A stretch of 64,000 nucleotides of DNA from Spiroplasma sp. (GTDB lineage: Bacteria; Bacillota_I; Bacilli_A; Mycoplasmatales; VBWQ01). The translations under genes and the position numbers were made by a program. The stretch covers positions 62,001 to 126,000 of the forward strand of contig JAVHXO010000001.1 of assembly GCA_031119525.1 (NCBI GenBank). Direction: 5' to 3'. Shown one piece after another: positions 43,704-52,673 of this stretch. The stretch's first letter is position 1. Each line of letters opens with the position of its first letter. The notes beneath the pieces are model-generated. The model had not been told where the DNA came from, did not search any database, and was given only the letters and a program-made list of their open reading frames with translations.

Positions 43704-45650
43704 TTATCTTTTTTTAGTTTTTATTTTTTTGGCTTCTTCTAGTCTATCATATGTATCAATAAATTTTTTATGATATTCATAAACTTGCTGAATCATCTCA
43801 TCATAAGTTTTTATTACTAATTTTCCATCCTTTTTAAGAGAATCATATACATATTGCTCTTTTCGGTCCATCTTAACATTATTAGTAACTAAAAAAGCTT
43901 CAACTTTTTCATATTTATTAGGATACTTTTCTAAAACAAATGTTACATAATCTATAACTTGGTCCAATTCTTTTCTAGTAATCTTAATATTTGGTCTTTT
44001 TAGTTCAATGATCATTAATGTTTTATCAATTGAGTTACATAAAAAATCAATTCTTCTATTTGGTTCATCCAAATTTTCATCTGGAAACTTTTGTTTTAAT
44101 ATTGTACTAAAACGCACTTCCCTTTGAAAAGATGTTATTCTGGGGTCTAGTAATCAAGGAAAAGTTTCAAGAAATGGTTGAATAACTTTTGTTTCACTAG
44201 CTTCATTTTTTACAAATTTTTCAAATTTCTTTATTGCTTCAATACGCCCTACAGCAACTTTAGCTAATTCTTTTGCTTCAATATATTCTCAATCATTAGC
44301 AATTTTAGTCATATTTTCCAACGTTATCTCATTATCATTCAAATTGGCAACAAATTTTTTAAATGTATCAAACTGAAATTGACTTTTAACAATTTTTAAA
44401 ATTTCTAAAATTGAATCTATATCCTCATTTTCAATATTTTTTATTAATGCGGTTTTTATTTTAATTAAAGAATCTTTATCTTTTTGATCCAAATCATCAT
44501 AAAGATTAGGTATTTTATTTTCTATTTCATCATCTACCTCTTGTATTTTTATATCATTTCTTTTTCTACGTCATTCATTACTTATTTTATTTATAAGTTT
44601 ATTTAAGTTTTCTTTAATAGAAATCAATGTATCATTAGCATCCCATAATATACTTTGTCTTGCGGTAGCTATATAATCTTTTTCATTATCGTCATCAATG
44701 CAATCAATATCAAAATACCCAAAAACATAATAATTAAATCTGTCGTTAGCACGATCATTAAATGTTACGTTCCCCGAAGCAAATTTACCTCGAACATAAA
44801 TATTAAAACCTTGATTACTTGTTTTTAATGGAGTTTTATTTGTATATACTACCCCTTTAATTTTTTGCTTATTAAGTATAGAAAGAGGTATATTTTCCTT
44901 AATTTCTTCTGCAAAATGTTCAGGAAATTTTCATTCAAATTGAATATTTAATGAATTATAATAAATTTCTTTATTTATATTAACAGGTTCGTTACTTATA
45001 TCTTTATTATATAAACTAACTTTAAAAGTATCATCATAAAAATTAAATCGTTTAGATAATTCAAATATAATTTTTTCAAAGTTTATTAGTTTATTTTCTT
45101 TTATTTGATTAATTGTTATTCGAGTACCATTACTTTCATTAGTAGGTTCATTTATAAAAAGTGGAGTTGGTTTGTAACTTTCATTTCCTTCAATTGCTAA
45201 TAAATCATTATAATTCATTATAAAACCATTTTTAAAACCTTCATGGATTGAAATAATTTCTATTTTATTTGCTACACCAAAAACTGCTAATTTACCTAAT
45301 CCTTTTTTACCAGTAACTTTTCTTTTCTTATTTTTTGATCAGCCACCAGATTCATCCTCTTTTCTACGGTTTCTTCCAATTACAAGATATTCCTTGTTCA
45401 ATTCATCATGAGTCATTCCATGGCCATTATCAATTACTTCTATTTTCTTTTCTGAGTTAAAAATATTTATTATTAGTTCTTTTGCTTCTGCGTCGTAAGA
45501 ATTAGACAATAATTCAGCTAAAATAGGAGGAAATGAACTATATAATTGTATACCTAAATGATTAATTGTATTTTTATCAAAAACCATTTCATAACTACTG
45601 CTCATATTCAAATTTGTTGTTATTATTTCTTTATTTTCTTCAATCATCAT
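43704..45650 (-). CDS. GHKL (MORC-like) ATPase fused to PD-(D/E)xK nuclease-type domain
   Basis: A 648-residue protein. The N-terminal 200 residues are a Bergerat-fold ATPase: N-box ELLSNSYDA (46-54), G1 box DNGHGM (74-79) and G2 box GKKGLGK (114-120). A middle transducer-like and helical region follows. The C-terminal 160 residues hold FPWLLDPRI, RRIDFLCN (D535) and MIIELKRP (E549, K551), a PD-(D/E)xK arrangement resembling the Shedu/DUF4263 nuclease. Coupling to a methyltransferase matches the MORC-like ATPases reported in restriction-modification systems. Start ATG at 45650 is preferred over TTG at 45653; AAGGA lies upstream. Confidence 0.8.
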
Positions 45651-45684
45651 CAATATATCCTTCTAAATATAAGTCTTAACTAAT

Positions 45685-46059
45685 TTATTTATTTCTTTCA
45701 AATTCAGTAATTTTTTCTTCTAATTTTTGAATTTTTTTCTTTTGTTCTTTTAAGTCTTTTTGTGTCGCTCTAAGTTGAAAAACTTCAGGATGTTCTTGCT
45801 CGTAAAGTCATTGCTTAGCTTCAGGTCAATTCGTTTTTCAGTCAGTACTTTTAATTGGAGGTTCTTCAAAAAACTTTAAAACAGCTTTAATATCTTTAAT
45901 ATCATATGTATTTCTTTTTAATAATTTATCAATACCATGATAATTAATATCTCGTACAAGACCTTCAATACGCATATTTTGCTGTTCAATTGCTTTTTGT
46001 TCATATTTAACAAGTCTTTCATGATTAACACCAAAGCCTAATAATTCTCAAATTGTCAT
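45685..46059 (-). CDS. Hypothetical coiled-coil protein of the conjugation region
   Basis: A 124-residue soluble protein starting MTIWELLGFGVNHERLVKYE, with a Lys/Glu/Gln-rich C-terminal coiled coil (QKDLKEQKKKIQKLEEKITE). Trp residues come mostly from TGA. Not recognised. It lies between the VirB6-like gene and the GHKL gene, with an AGAGGTG ribosome site before the ATG. Confidence 0.65.
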
Positions 46060-46100
46060 TTAAATTCACCTCTTTTTAATAAATAAATTATAACATTAAC

Positions 46101-47678
46101 TTATTTTTTTTCAGAAGACTTAGTAGATTCAAATTTGTCAATCTGATTATCAAGCTTTTCAATTTTTTTATTAGTTTTACTAATATTTTGACGAGATTTA
46201 ACAAATTCTTTCATATTTTTTACATGATTCTTACTTTCAAGATGTGATTGATATTTTTGTTTAAAATTATCACGTTTTGGTTTCAAATGCTGTTCTAAGT
46301 GTTTTTGTACTTTATTTTGATAACTTGCTTTACCAGCAGTAACTCCTTTAGGATTCAAGAAATTACCAACACCTTTTGCTGTTCCGGTTACTGGAGCAGT
46401 AGCAACTCGAGCAATACCTTTTAATTTGCCTTTAGTACTACTTCGATCACCTGCTTTTCAAGCTTTTTTAGCACCAGCAATTGTACCTCCAACTGCAGCA
46501 GCAGTACCACCAATTGCTAAACCAGATAAACCAATAATGCCACTACGTTTTGCTAAAGCATTTGGTAATGGTTTAATACCTTGAGACATGATATCTTTCG
46601 TACTATTCATTAGGTTACCACTTGTTCCTGGAATCCCAACTTTGTTAGCTTTACGATTTTTCTTTAAACCAATAAACCCTAAAACGGCACCAGTTGTACC
46701 AGCAAGACCAGCGGAAGCGGTCATAACAGATTGAAAGTTTTGTCTTGCTTCAGAGATTCCAACTCGTTCACCAATAAATTCACCAATCATACTTGTAAAG
46801 TATAAAGTGGCCATACCACCACCCATAGTAAATAGTAAGAAAAAGAATTGTTTACTCATACCACCAGAATCTAAGCCAGATAAACCACTACTTGCAATTG
46901 CTTGTAAAGCAGCAATGAAGACAAAAAATCCTGTTAAAGCAGCACTAGAAGCTAAGAATTTGGCAATAACCATATCTTTTCATAAATTAGCTGCTTTACC
47001 ATCATCTAAAATCATTACTGTCATAATTAGTGGAGAAATAATAAATAAGAAAAATAATTCAATTATTTTTTGAATTAATAACATCCCTAGCATACAACAA
47101 ATATAAAGCATAAAACAAGAACCAATCATGGCAGCAAACATATTTCACTCTTTAATATTATCAGGAGCACTAAAGTTTGGTGGTGTATTACCAATTACCG
47201 TACCATCTCAATTAGGATCACCAGCATGATACAAGTAAGCAGCAATTGATTGATTTTCAGCAAACATGCCAATTAAAGCTTTAGATAAAACCATTACTGT
47301 TGCATTTAATAAATAAAAAGCGATTGGAATGATAAAAATAAATAATCAAGCTAGTAAACTTGATTCTAAACATTTTAAAATCTTTCCTTTTGTTTCACTT
47401 GTTTTCTTAAATTGAATCACAATTAGTTGAATAACATAAATCAGCACAAAAAAGATAGCGCTAATTGCTAGAAAAATAAAAAAAGCTTTTGGTACTGTAT
47501 CAAATGAAAAAGATTTGCTACCACCAAATAATAAATCAGTAATCACACCACCGCTAAGATAATATAAAACATTATTAAAAGAATTAATGATTAGTAATGG
47601 ACCTTGAACAAAAACTGTTCAAAGTAATCGTAAGAAACTGCCATAAATATCAAAGGGATTAAACGCTAGAATAGTCAT
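46101..47678 (-). CDS. VirB6/TrbL-like membrane protein (Mbov_0396-like)
   Basis: A 525-residue polytopic membrane protein of the conjugation channel. The first 300 residues hold about seven helices (for example FFIFLAISAIFFVLIYVIQL, IIELFFLFIISPLIMTVMIL, FLLFTMGGGMATLYFTSMIG). A Gly/Ala-rich segment with further helices (GLSGLAIGGTAAAVGG) follows, then a very basic tail with coiled coil. The layout matches VirB6/TrbL-type proteins and the conserved transmembrane protein of mycoplasma ICEs. Its start lies two bases from the pilin-like gene stop (TAATATG), indicating coupling. GGAGG precedes the ATG. Confidence 0.75.
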
Positions 47679-47679
47679 A

Positions 47680-48003
47680 TTAACCTCCAATTGCTGGAAT
47701 TGCTAGTTGTTTAATTAAAATATTAACAATCGATATTAAAATTGGTGCGGAAATAAAAGCACCAAACATTCATTGTAAACCCTGAATATGATTAGCTCTA
47801 GCTTCAGAGTCATTACGATCTTTAGCAATTTTAATTAAACTAATAATACTTCATCAACCAACTCCAACTCCTAAAATAACAAATATTGTTGCTAAAATTT
47901 TGTTAGCTGCATCAATAATAACTTGACCAATTGGTTTTAAGTCAGGAATATTATCAGCTAAAATTGCTAAATGAGTGAATATTGAATTTAAAAAATCTAA
48001 CAT
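47680..48003 (-). CDS. VirB2-like pilin/conjugal transfer protein (Mbov_0395-like)
   Basis: A 107-residue protein with two long hydrophobic helices (ANKILATIFVILGVGVGWWSII and MFGAFISAPILISIVNILI) separated by a charged loop KIAKDRNDSEARANHIQG. Size, topology and position just before a VirB6-like gene match the VirB2 pilin-like proteins of mycoplasma ICEs. AAGGAG lies upstream. The Trp pair is encoded by TGA codons. Confidence 0.75.
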
Positions 48004-48025
48004 ATACTTTCACTCTCCTTTCTAA

Positions 48026-48058
48026 AATAAAAAAGATCAACTTTGTTAAGTTGATCTT
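48026..48058 (-). terminator. Hairpin terminator directly before the pilin-like gene
   Basis: Perfect 11-base stem AAGATCAACTT / AAGTTGATCTT, 4-base loop and T run on the minus strand, about 23 bases before the pilin-like start, followed by TATTTTAGAAAGGAG. Confidence 0.85.
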
Positions 48059-48074
48059 GTATTTTTTTAAATAA

Positions 48075-48380
48075 TTAAAATAAAATTTTTCTTAAATAAT
48101 TTCCACAAAATAAAATGACTGAAACTATTAAGATAATTTGAATAGTGAATGCTCAACTGTCAAATAATGTTTGTAAAATAATTGTGTAAATTCCTGATTT
48201 AATATCTAAAGCAATATCAAAAATCTTAGCACAGGCATATAAAAGAGTAGTTCCTACATTATTTGATATTGATAAAGTGCTGATTAAAATTTTACAAAGA
48301 AATCCAAATAAAAAAAGAATAATTTGAGGAGCAAAAAAACAAAAAATAGTAGTTTCAATTTTAGTCACTTTATTATTCAT
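48075..48380 (-). CDS. Small membrane protein of the conjugation region
   Basis: A 101-residue protein with two or three helices (TTIFCFFAPQIILFLFGFLCKILI and IQIILIVSVILFCGNYL). A TGA codon (Trp) splits it if read with the standard code. GGAGG precedes the ATG. Size and position beside the VirB2-like gene suggest a pilin-like or VirB3-like channel component, but no motif proves it. Confidence 0.65.
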
Positions 48381-48431
48381 GTTTTTTACCTCCTAACAAC
48401 CTTTTAAGTAAATAAATTATACCGCTAAATT

Positions 48432-48965
48432 TTATCCTAACAAAGTTTTAAGTATTGTTTCAACTTCTTTAATTTGAACCTTAATTGCTTCTAATTCTGA
48501 TTGATTGTAATCATCTGAATATTTCTCTTTAGTAGTTAATTCTTTTTGCAATTGCGTAAGCTCATTTTGTAAATAAGTAATAGCTTGAAGTTTTTCTGTT
48601 GGATTAAATTCACCATCAGTTTGTAAATTTAAAATTTGATATTCACAATCATGAACTATTGCTTGATAACTTGCTTGCTCAGCTTCTAATTCAGCAATGA
48701 CGCGATTATAGTCTTCGATTGTCGGAAAAATTTCTTTGTCATTTTTTAATTTTTTTAATTCATTAATGTTGTAAACAAAATCAGCAATAATACTTTCAGA
48801 TTCTTTCATTAATTTTTCATAATACTTAATATCTTTAATGATTTCTGGTGGGGGAGTGGGTTTAATGCCACTACCACCAAAATCATAACCAGTACAGCCA
48901 GTAACTGAAGTTGTAATAAAAGTTGTTGCAACTAGAATTGCAAATAAACTCAAAAGTCTTTTCAT
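48432..48965 (-). CDS. Lipoprotein with coiled coil
   Basis: A 177-residue lipoprotein. Signal peptide MKRLLSLFAILVATTFITTS is followed by VTGC, giving acylated Cys 24. A Gly/Pro-rich linker leads to a Glu/Lys/Gln-rich coiled coil from residue 45 to the end. It is 3 bases from the gene upstream and so co-translated. Surface location in the conjugation region suggests a mating-pair or entry-exclusion role; this is inference. Confidence 0.8.
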   Translation of the reverse strand: MKRLLSLFAILVATTFITTSVTGCTGYDFGGSGIKPTPPPEIIKDIKYYEKLMKESESIIADFVYNINELKKLKNDKEIFPTIEDYNRVIAELEAEQASYQAIVHDCEYQILNLQTDGEFNPTEKLQAITYLQNELTQLQKELTTKEKYSDDYNQSELEAIKVQIKEVETILKTLLG

Positions 48966-48968
48966 ATT

Positions 48969-49355
48969 TTAAAGTTCTAAAATATGATTTTGCTCTTGTT
49001 TTTGTTCGCGTTCTTTTTTTAAATTTTGTTGGTGTTCAATAACTTGATCACAAACAAAATCCTTTAGAACAGAATTAACAATTAATGGATCAGTATTATT
49101 AAATTCTACAGCCTTCTCCAAAATATTATAACCATCATCATGAGCATACAATTCATTTGCTAATGGAAATAATTCATCATCATAAATGGCATATTCATCA
49201 AATACTTCTAAAGCAACTTCATTTACTTGTTCAATTTGCTCTTCATTAAGAATTTCATTATTTAAATCTAGATTAAATTGTTCTTTAATATATTCAATTA
49301 AATGATTGATAGCTTTTTGTAATTTTTCACTTGCTACTTTAATTTGGTTATTCAT
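48969..49355 (-). CDS. Hypothetical acidic protein of the conjugation region
   Basis: A 128-residue soluble, acidic protein (many Glu and Asp; for example EYAIYDDELFPLANELYAHD) with a charged Gln-rich tail. Not recognised. The start lies in the recurrent leader AAGAAAGCAGGTATTAAT behind a hairpin terminator, and begins MNNQI like the gene at 42376, whose leader is almost identical. Confidence 0.65.
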   Translation of the reverse strand: MNNQIKVASEKLQKAINHLIEYIKEQFNLDLNNEILNEEQIEQVNEVALEVFDEYAIYDDELFPLANELYAHDDGYNILEKAVEFNNTDPLIVNSVLKDFVCDQVIEHQQNLKKEREQKQEQNHILEL

Positions 49356-49377
49356 AATTAATACCTGCTTTCTTTAA

Positions 49378-49405
49378 AATAAAAAGCAGTAGATAAACTA
49401 CTGCT
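49378..49405 (-). terminator. Hairpin terminator before the acidic protein gene
   Basis: Eight-base stem AGCAGTAG / CTACTGCT with TTTTTATTTT tail on the minus strand, about 22 bases before the start at 49355. Confidence 0.75.
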
Positions 49406-49410
49406 AGGAT

Positions 49411-49695
49411 TTAGTTTTTTAAATTACCAATAATAATTTGGTTATCGTTGCTAGTAATTCAACGAATTATTAAATGATTCTTAGAACAAAGAAAATAAAG
49501 ATGTCAACGTTTGTTACTTACTTGTTTGATTCTCTGATAAGTTAGTTTTTCATTACAAATTTTAGTTTTATGTTCATGACATTCTGAACAATAATCAGAA
49601 GTGCGATTTTGACAATGAGTAACTTTAGTTGTTAATTTTGGTAATTTTAAATTTTTAATTAATAAATTGGTTTTAATAATTTCATTAATGGACAT
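49411..49695 (-). CDS. Small Cys-rich, possibly zinc-binding protein
   Basis: A 94-residue basic protein. Cysteines and histidines cluster in THCQNRTSDYCSECHEHKTK and ICNE, with another Cys in YFLCSKNH, a pattern suited to a zinc ribbon. A TGA Trp splits it in the standard code. GGAGG precedes the ATG. A structured leader lies 60-110 bases upstream. Function unknown; DNA or RNA binding is possible. Confidence 0.65.
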
Positions 49696-49751
49696 AATAT
49701 CCTCCTTAATAAATTAATATTTATTGTCTTTTTGGACTATAGCACTTGGAT

Positions 49752-49787
49752 GCTGGTATTGCTTTTGGTTAGGGTTACCAGCCCCTA
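49752..49787 (-). promoter_or_regulatory. Candidate structured leader with pseudoknot topology
   Basis: On the minus strand AGGGG (49787-49783) can pair with CCCT (49774-49771), while GCTGGTA (49782-49776) in its loop pairs perfectly with TACCAGC (49758-49752). The two helices interleave, giving an H-type pseudoknot or two alternative folds. It lies in the leader of the Cys-rich protein gene. Confidence 0.4.
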
Positions 49788-49841
49788 GAATCCATTAATG
49801 TACCAATAATTAATGAATGATTAAAATAATCGATATTAAAT

Positions 49842-50201
49842 TTATTTAGCTACAGGGTTAATAGTTTTTTTGTTACCAAAATATTTTTCTTTAATCTTAG
49901 TAATTGTTTGTTTCAATTGTTGATATAACTCTTCACCAGTAATTGTTTCGGTTTTGATTTCTGATGATCCTTGATAGCTAGTTTTAATTTCATATTTTCT
50001 AGTAAAATCAATGCCAATTACCATTTGATTATGAAATTTAATAGAATTAAAAACTACTGATTTTGGAAATCAAATGCCAATATTAGCATTACTTGTTTTA
50101 TTGAAATATTGATCGGGGGCAATTATTTCAATCGCATCGGGAGTTTCTGTGATAATTCAGTTTTTATTTAAAAAAATATTAGTTAAATTATTAGTTTTCA
50201 T
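49842..50201 (-). CDS. Hypothetical conjugation-region protein
   Basis: A 119-residue soluble protein with alternating beta-type segments (WIITETPDAIEIIAPDQYF, GIWFPKSVVFNSIKFHNQMV, KYEIKTSYQGSSEIKTETIT) and a helical basic tail. Not recognised. The ATG at 50201 is chosen because it gives the longest frame with AGGAG close upstream; a nearby ATG is in another frame. Confidence 0.65.
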
Positions 50202-50472
50202 GTCATTCTCCTGTTGGTTTTAAACTATGTTCTAAACATAGTTTTAATCGTTAACTTAAACTTATGTCATTACTCTATATGTATTAAAGCGAAAGAAATA
50301 AGATTCTATTTCTCTTATGTTTAATACATAGACGGTTTAAAAAAATCAAAATAAGATTTTTAATACAAAAATTGCTAATTTTCGCTTCCGCACTAGCTTA
50401 AATAAAAGTATTCAATTAAAAAAATAATTTTATTTTTCCTCTCTTTCTTTGTGCGGCAAGAATTTGAAGGAT
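50202..50472. other. Non-coding stretch with two prominent hairpins
   Basis: I see no gene. A 10-base stem AAACTATGTT / AACATAGTTT with 3-base loop (50222-50244) is followed by a long bulged hairpin: TATGTATTAAA / TTTAATACATA (50278-50330) enclosing AGAAATA / TATTTCT. It lies near the end of the element and may be regulatory or an origin. Confidence 0.5.
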
Positions 50473-50760
50473 CTAAATTCAAACAAAAACGGCAATTAAA
50501 ACTAAAATTGTCGTAAAAAAACAACCATCAAAAATTAATAAGACTTGCATCATTTTTGTATTTAAAATCGTCTTAATAAAATTAGATTTAACCTGGTTAT
50601 TAATTTCACGCATTGATTTAGCTTTATTGCCTTTAGCATTTTGTTTCTTTTTTTGATTCGCAATGTTATATTTTCGTTTTTGTCATAAAATATAACCTAA
50701 ATTTCCAATTGCTAAAATTGACCCAATCACTGATAAAGTTATTAGCGCATGCAAGTACAT
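50473..50760 (-). CDS. Small membrane protein at the edge of the element
   Basis: A 95-residue protein with one helix at the N-terminus (ALITLSVIGSILAIGNLGYIL), a central very basic loop (KRKYNIANQKKKQNAKGNKA) and a C-terminal helix (MMQVLLIFDGCFFTTILVLI). AAGGAGAGG precedes the ATG. Not recognised. A hairpin terminator stands upstream (50803-50827) as for other genes of the element, so it is counted as its outermost gene. Confidence 0.65.
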
Positions 50761-50802
50761 AGCCTCTCCTTCCTTACAATTAACGAGCACCCTTTAAGTA
50801 AA

Positions 50803-50827
50803 TAAAAAAATCACTTACAAAAAGTGA
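50803..50827 (-). terminator. Hairpin terminator before the edge gene
   Basis: Minus-strand stem TCACTT / AAGTGA and seven T residues, followed by TATTTACTTAAAGGG. A second short hairpin GCTTAA/TTAAGC (50836-50853) lies just upstream of it. Confidence 0.55.
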
Positions 50828-50892
50828 ATTTAAAGCTCGCTTAATAATTGTTAAGCTCGTTTATTTAATTTTCTACCATATATTTCCATCTA

Positions 50893-50922
50893 TCAAAAAA
50901 ACTTAGATAAAAATCTAAGTTT
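50893..50922 (-). terminator. Terminator of the tRNA operon
   Basis: Perfect 10-base stem AAACTTAGAT / ATCTAAGTTT with a 4-base loop and a T run on the minus strand, 8 bases after the CCA end of tRNA-Leu. Confidence 0.85.
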
Positions 50923-50929
50923 AATCAAA

Positions 50930-51014
<85 letters not shown>

Positions 51015-51038
51015 GCGTTGGATATCAATTGTGTCAAT

Positions 51039-51115
51039 TGGTACCCCGTATAGGGCTCGAACCTATAACCCCCAGATTAAGAGTCTGATGCTCTAACCAA
51101 TTGAGCTAACGAGGC
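51039..51115 (-). tRNA. tRNA-Lys (anticodon CTT)
   Basis: 77 bases; acceptor GCCTCGT / ACGGGGT, encoded CCA, anticodon loop CTCTTAA, T-arm with GGTTCGAGCC. Having a CTT tRNA in addition to the expected TTT isoacceptor is normal for Spiroplasma. Confidence 0.95.
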
Positions 51116-51173
51116 GTTTAAAATTAAAAAACAAGTATATTAATTACTTGATTATTTGGAAAAAATATTAATA

Positions 51174-51250
51174 TGGCGACTTGGACGGGATTTGAACCCG
51201 CGTAATACCGGAGCGAAAGTCCGGCGTGTTAACCGCTTCACCACCAAGTC
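51174..51250 (-). tRNA. tRNA-Glu (anticodon TTC)
   Basis: 77 bases; acceptor GACTTGG / CCAAGTC, discriminator G, encoded CCA; anticodon arm CCGGA-CTTTCGC-TCCGG gives TTC; T-loop GTTCAAAT. Confidence 0.95.
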
Positions 51251-51279
51251 GTAGTGTAAAATAATTTAAATTAAATAAA

Positions 51280-51356
51280 TGGCGCCTGCTGTAGGATTTG
51301 AACCTACGACCTCTCGGTTAACAGCCGAACGCTCTAACCAACTGAGCTAAGCAGGC
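51280..51356 (-). tRNA. tRNA-Asn (anticodon GTT)
   Basis: 77 bases; acceptor GCCTGCT / AGCAGGC, discriminator G, encoded CCA; anticodon loop CTGTTAA gives GTT; T-loop GTTCAAAT. First gene of the tRNA operon. Confidence 0.95.
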
Positions 51357-51394
51357 ATTTATTGTCAAAATAATAATAATTTTTAACCTTATTA

Positions 51395-51423
51395 ATTATA
51401 AAAGCAATCAAGAATTTTTGCAA
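51395..51423 (-). promoter_or_regulatory. Promoter of the tRNA operon
   Basis: TTGCAA and TATAAT on the minus strand separated by 17 bases, about 40 bases upstream of tRNA-Asn. Confidence 0.7.
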
Positions 51424-51506
51424 TATCTATTTATAATAAATATTAAATAAAACAAAATATTAATGTAGAATATAAGTGTTAATAGAGAGGTTTAGGAGGA
51501 TTTTGT

Positions 51507-52625
51507 ATGAAAATAGGCATTGTCAAAGAAATTAAGAATAACGAAAATCGGGTTGCAATCACCCCAGCTGGTGTTCAAGAATTAGTTAAGAATAATCATG
51601 AAGTTATGATTGAATTTAATTCTGGAATTAATAGTGGTTTTACTAATGAAGCATATCAAGCAGTTGGCGCAAAAATTATTAGTGATCCTGCTGTAATTTG
51701 ACAACAAGATTTAGTAATTAAAGTTAAAGAACCATTAAAATCAGAGTATAAATATTTTCGAAAAGGATTAATTTTATTTACTTATCTCCATCTAGCAGCA
51801 AATCTTGAATTAACTAAAGAATTATTAAAAAACAAAGTAATTGCCATTGCTTATGAAACTGTGCAACTACCTAATGGTCATCTACCATTATTAGCACCAA
51901 TGAGTGAAATTGCTGGACGGAGATCAGTTATCTTTGGCGCTACTTTATTAGAAAAACACCATCATGAACAAAAACAACAAGGAATTTTATTAAGCAGTAT
52001 CCCTGGTGTTAACAAAACAAAAGTTTTAATTATTGGTGGTGGCACCGCTGGTTATAATGCCGCGCAAATTGCAATTGGCTTACAAGCACAGGTTACTATT
52101 TTAGAACTAAATGAAGAACGAATTCGGTTTTTAGAAGAGCAATTAAACCATCAATGTCAAGTTTTAAAATCAAACGTTAATAATTTAACATCAGAAATTA
52201 TTGCTGCTGATTTAGTTATTTCAACAGTATTAATACCAGGTGCTAAAGCACCAAAATTAATTACTGAAGCGATGGTTAAAACCATGAAAAAAGGTAGCGT
52301 CATAATTGATATTGCAATTGACCAAGGAGGCAGTGTTGAAACAATTGTTGCAGCAACAACTCATGATCGTCCAACTTTTTTAAAACATAATGTAATCCAT
52401 AGTGCTGTTGCCAATATTCCTGGTGCCGTTGCTAAAACTAGTACTCTAGCATTAACTAATGCTACTCTGCCCTACATTAATTTAATTGCTACTTCTGGTC
52501 TTAAAGAGGCAATTATTAAAAAACCAGAATTAAAATTAGGAATTAATTGTTATGATGGCAATATTGTTTTACCAGTGATGGCACAAGCTTTAACTTTACC
52601 CTACCTACCATTAACAATTGACTAA
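51507..52625 (+). CDS. ald: Alanine dehydrogenase
   Basis: NAD-dependent L-alanine dehydrogenase (alanine to pyruvate and ammonia), 372 residues, the usual length. N-terminal MKIGIVKEIKNNENRVAITP with the substrate-binding Arg and the Lys of VKVKEPL; YETVQLPNGHLPLLAPMSEI with the catalytic-region residues; Rossmann fold VLIIGGGTAGYNAAQIA; and DIAIDQGGSVET plus the HSAVANIPGAVAKTST segment. All are intact. GGAGG precedes the ATG. Encoded alone and facing folD. Confidence 0.95.
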
Positions 52626-52640
52626 CAATTAATTAAAGTA

Positions 52641-52673
52641 AAATCTCAGCTTAATTAAGCTGAGATTTTTTAT
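52641..52673. terminator. Bidirectional terminator between ald and folD
   Basis: Perfect 14-base palindrome arms AAATCTCAGCTTAA / TTAAGCTGAGATTT with T run on the plus strand. Its left part is shared with the last codons and stop of folD on the other strand. Confidence 0.85.

Larger units (their letters stand above)
30725..50760 (-). mobile_element. Conjugative element (integrated ICE or plasmid) of Spiroplasma
   Basis: A block of same-strand genes containing VirB4 and VirD4 ATPases, a MOBV relaxase with an oriT-like palindrome, VirB6-like and VirB2-like membrane proteins, a surface adhesin, a lipoprotein, small accessory genes and an R-M-like cargo pair. The gene set resembles the ICE of Mycoplasma bovis and the conjugation genes of Spiroplasma plasmids. 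The limits are the first and last clearly element-type genes, not mapped att sites; the cassette at 26481-30665 may also belong. No integrase, ParA or replication protein is visible, so mode of maintenance is open. Confidence 0.7.

Noticed and set aside
33389-50827. Repeated hairpins considered as a CRISPR-like or dispersed-repeat array
   Set aside because: Stem sequences differ from site to site, spacing follows gene starts, and there are no cas genes; they behave as terminators with a shared leader.
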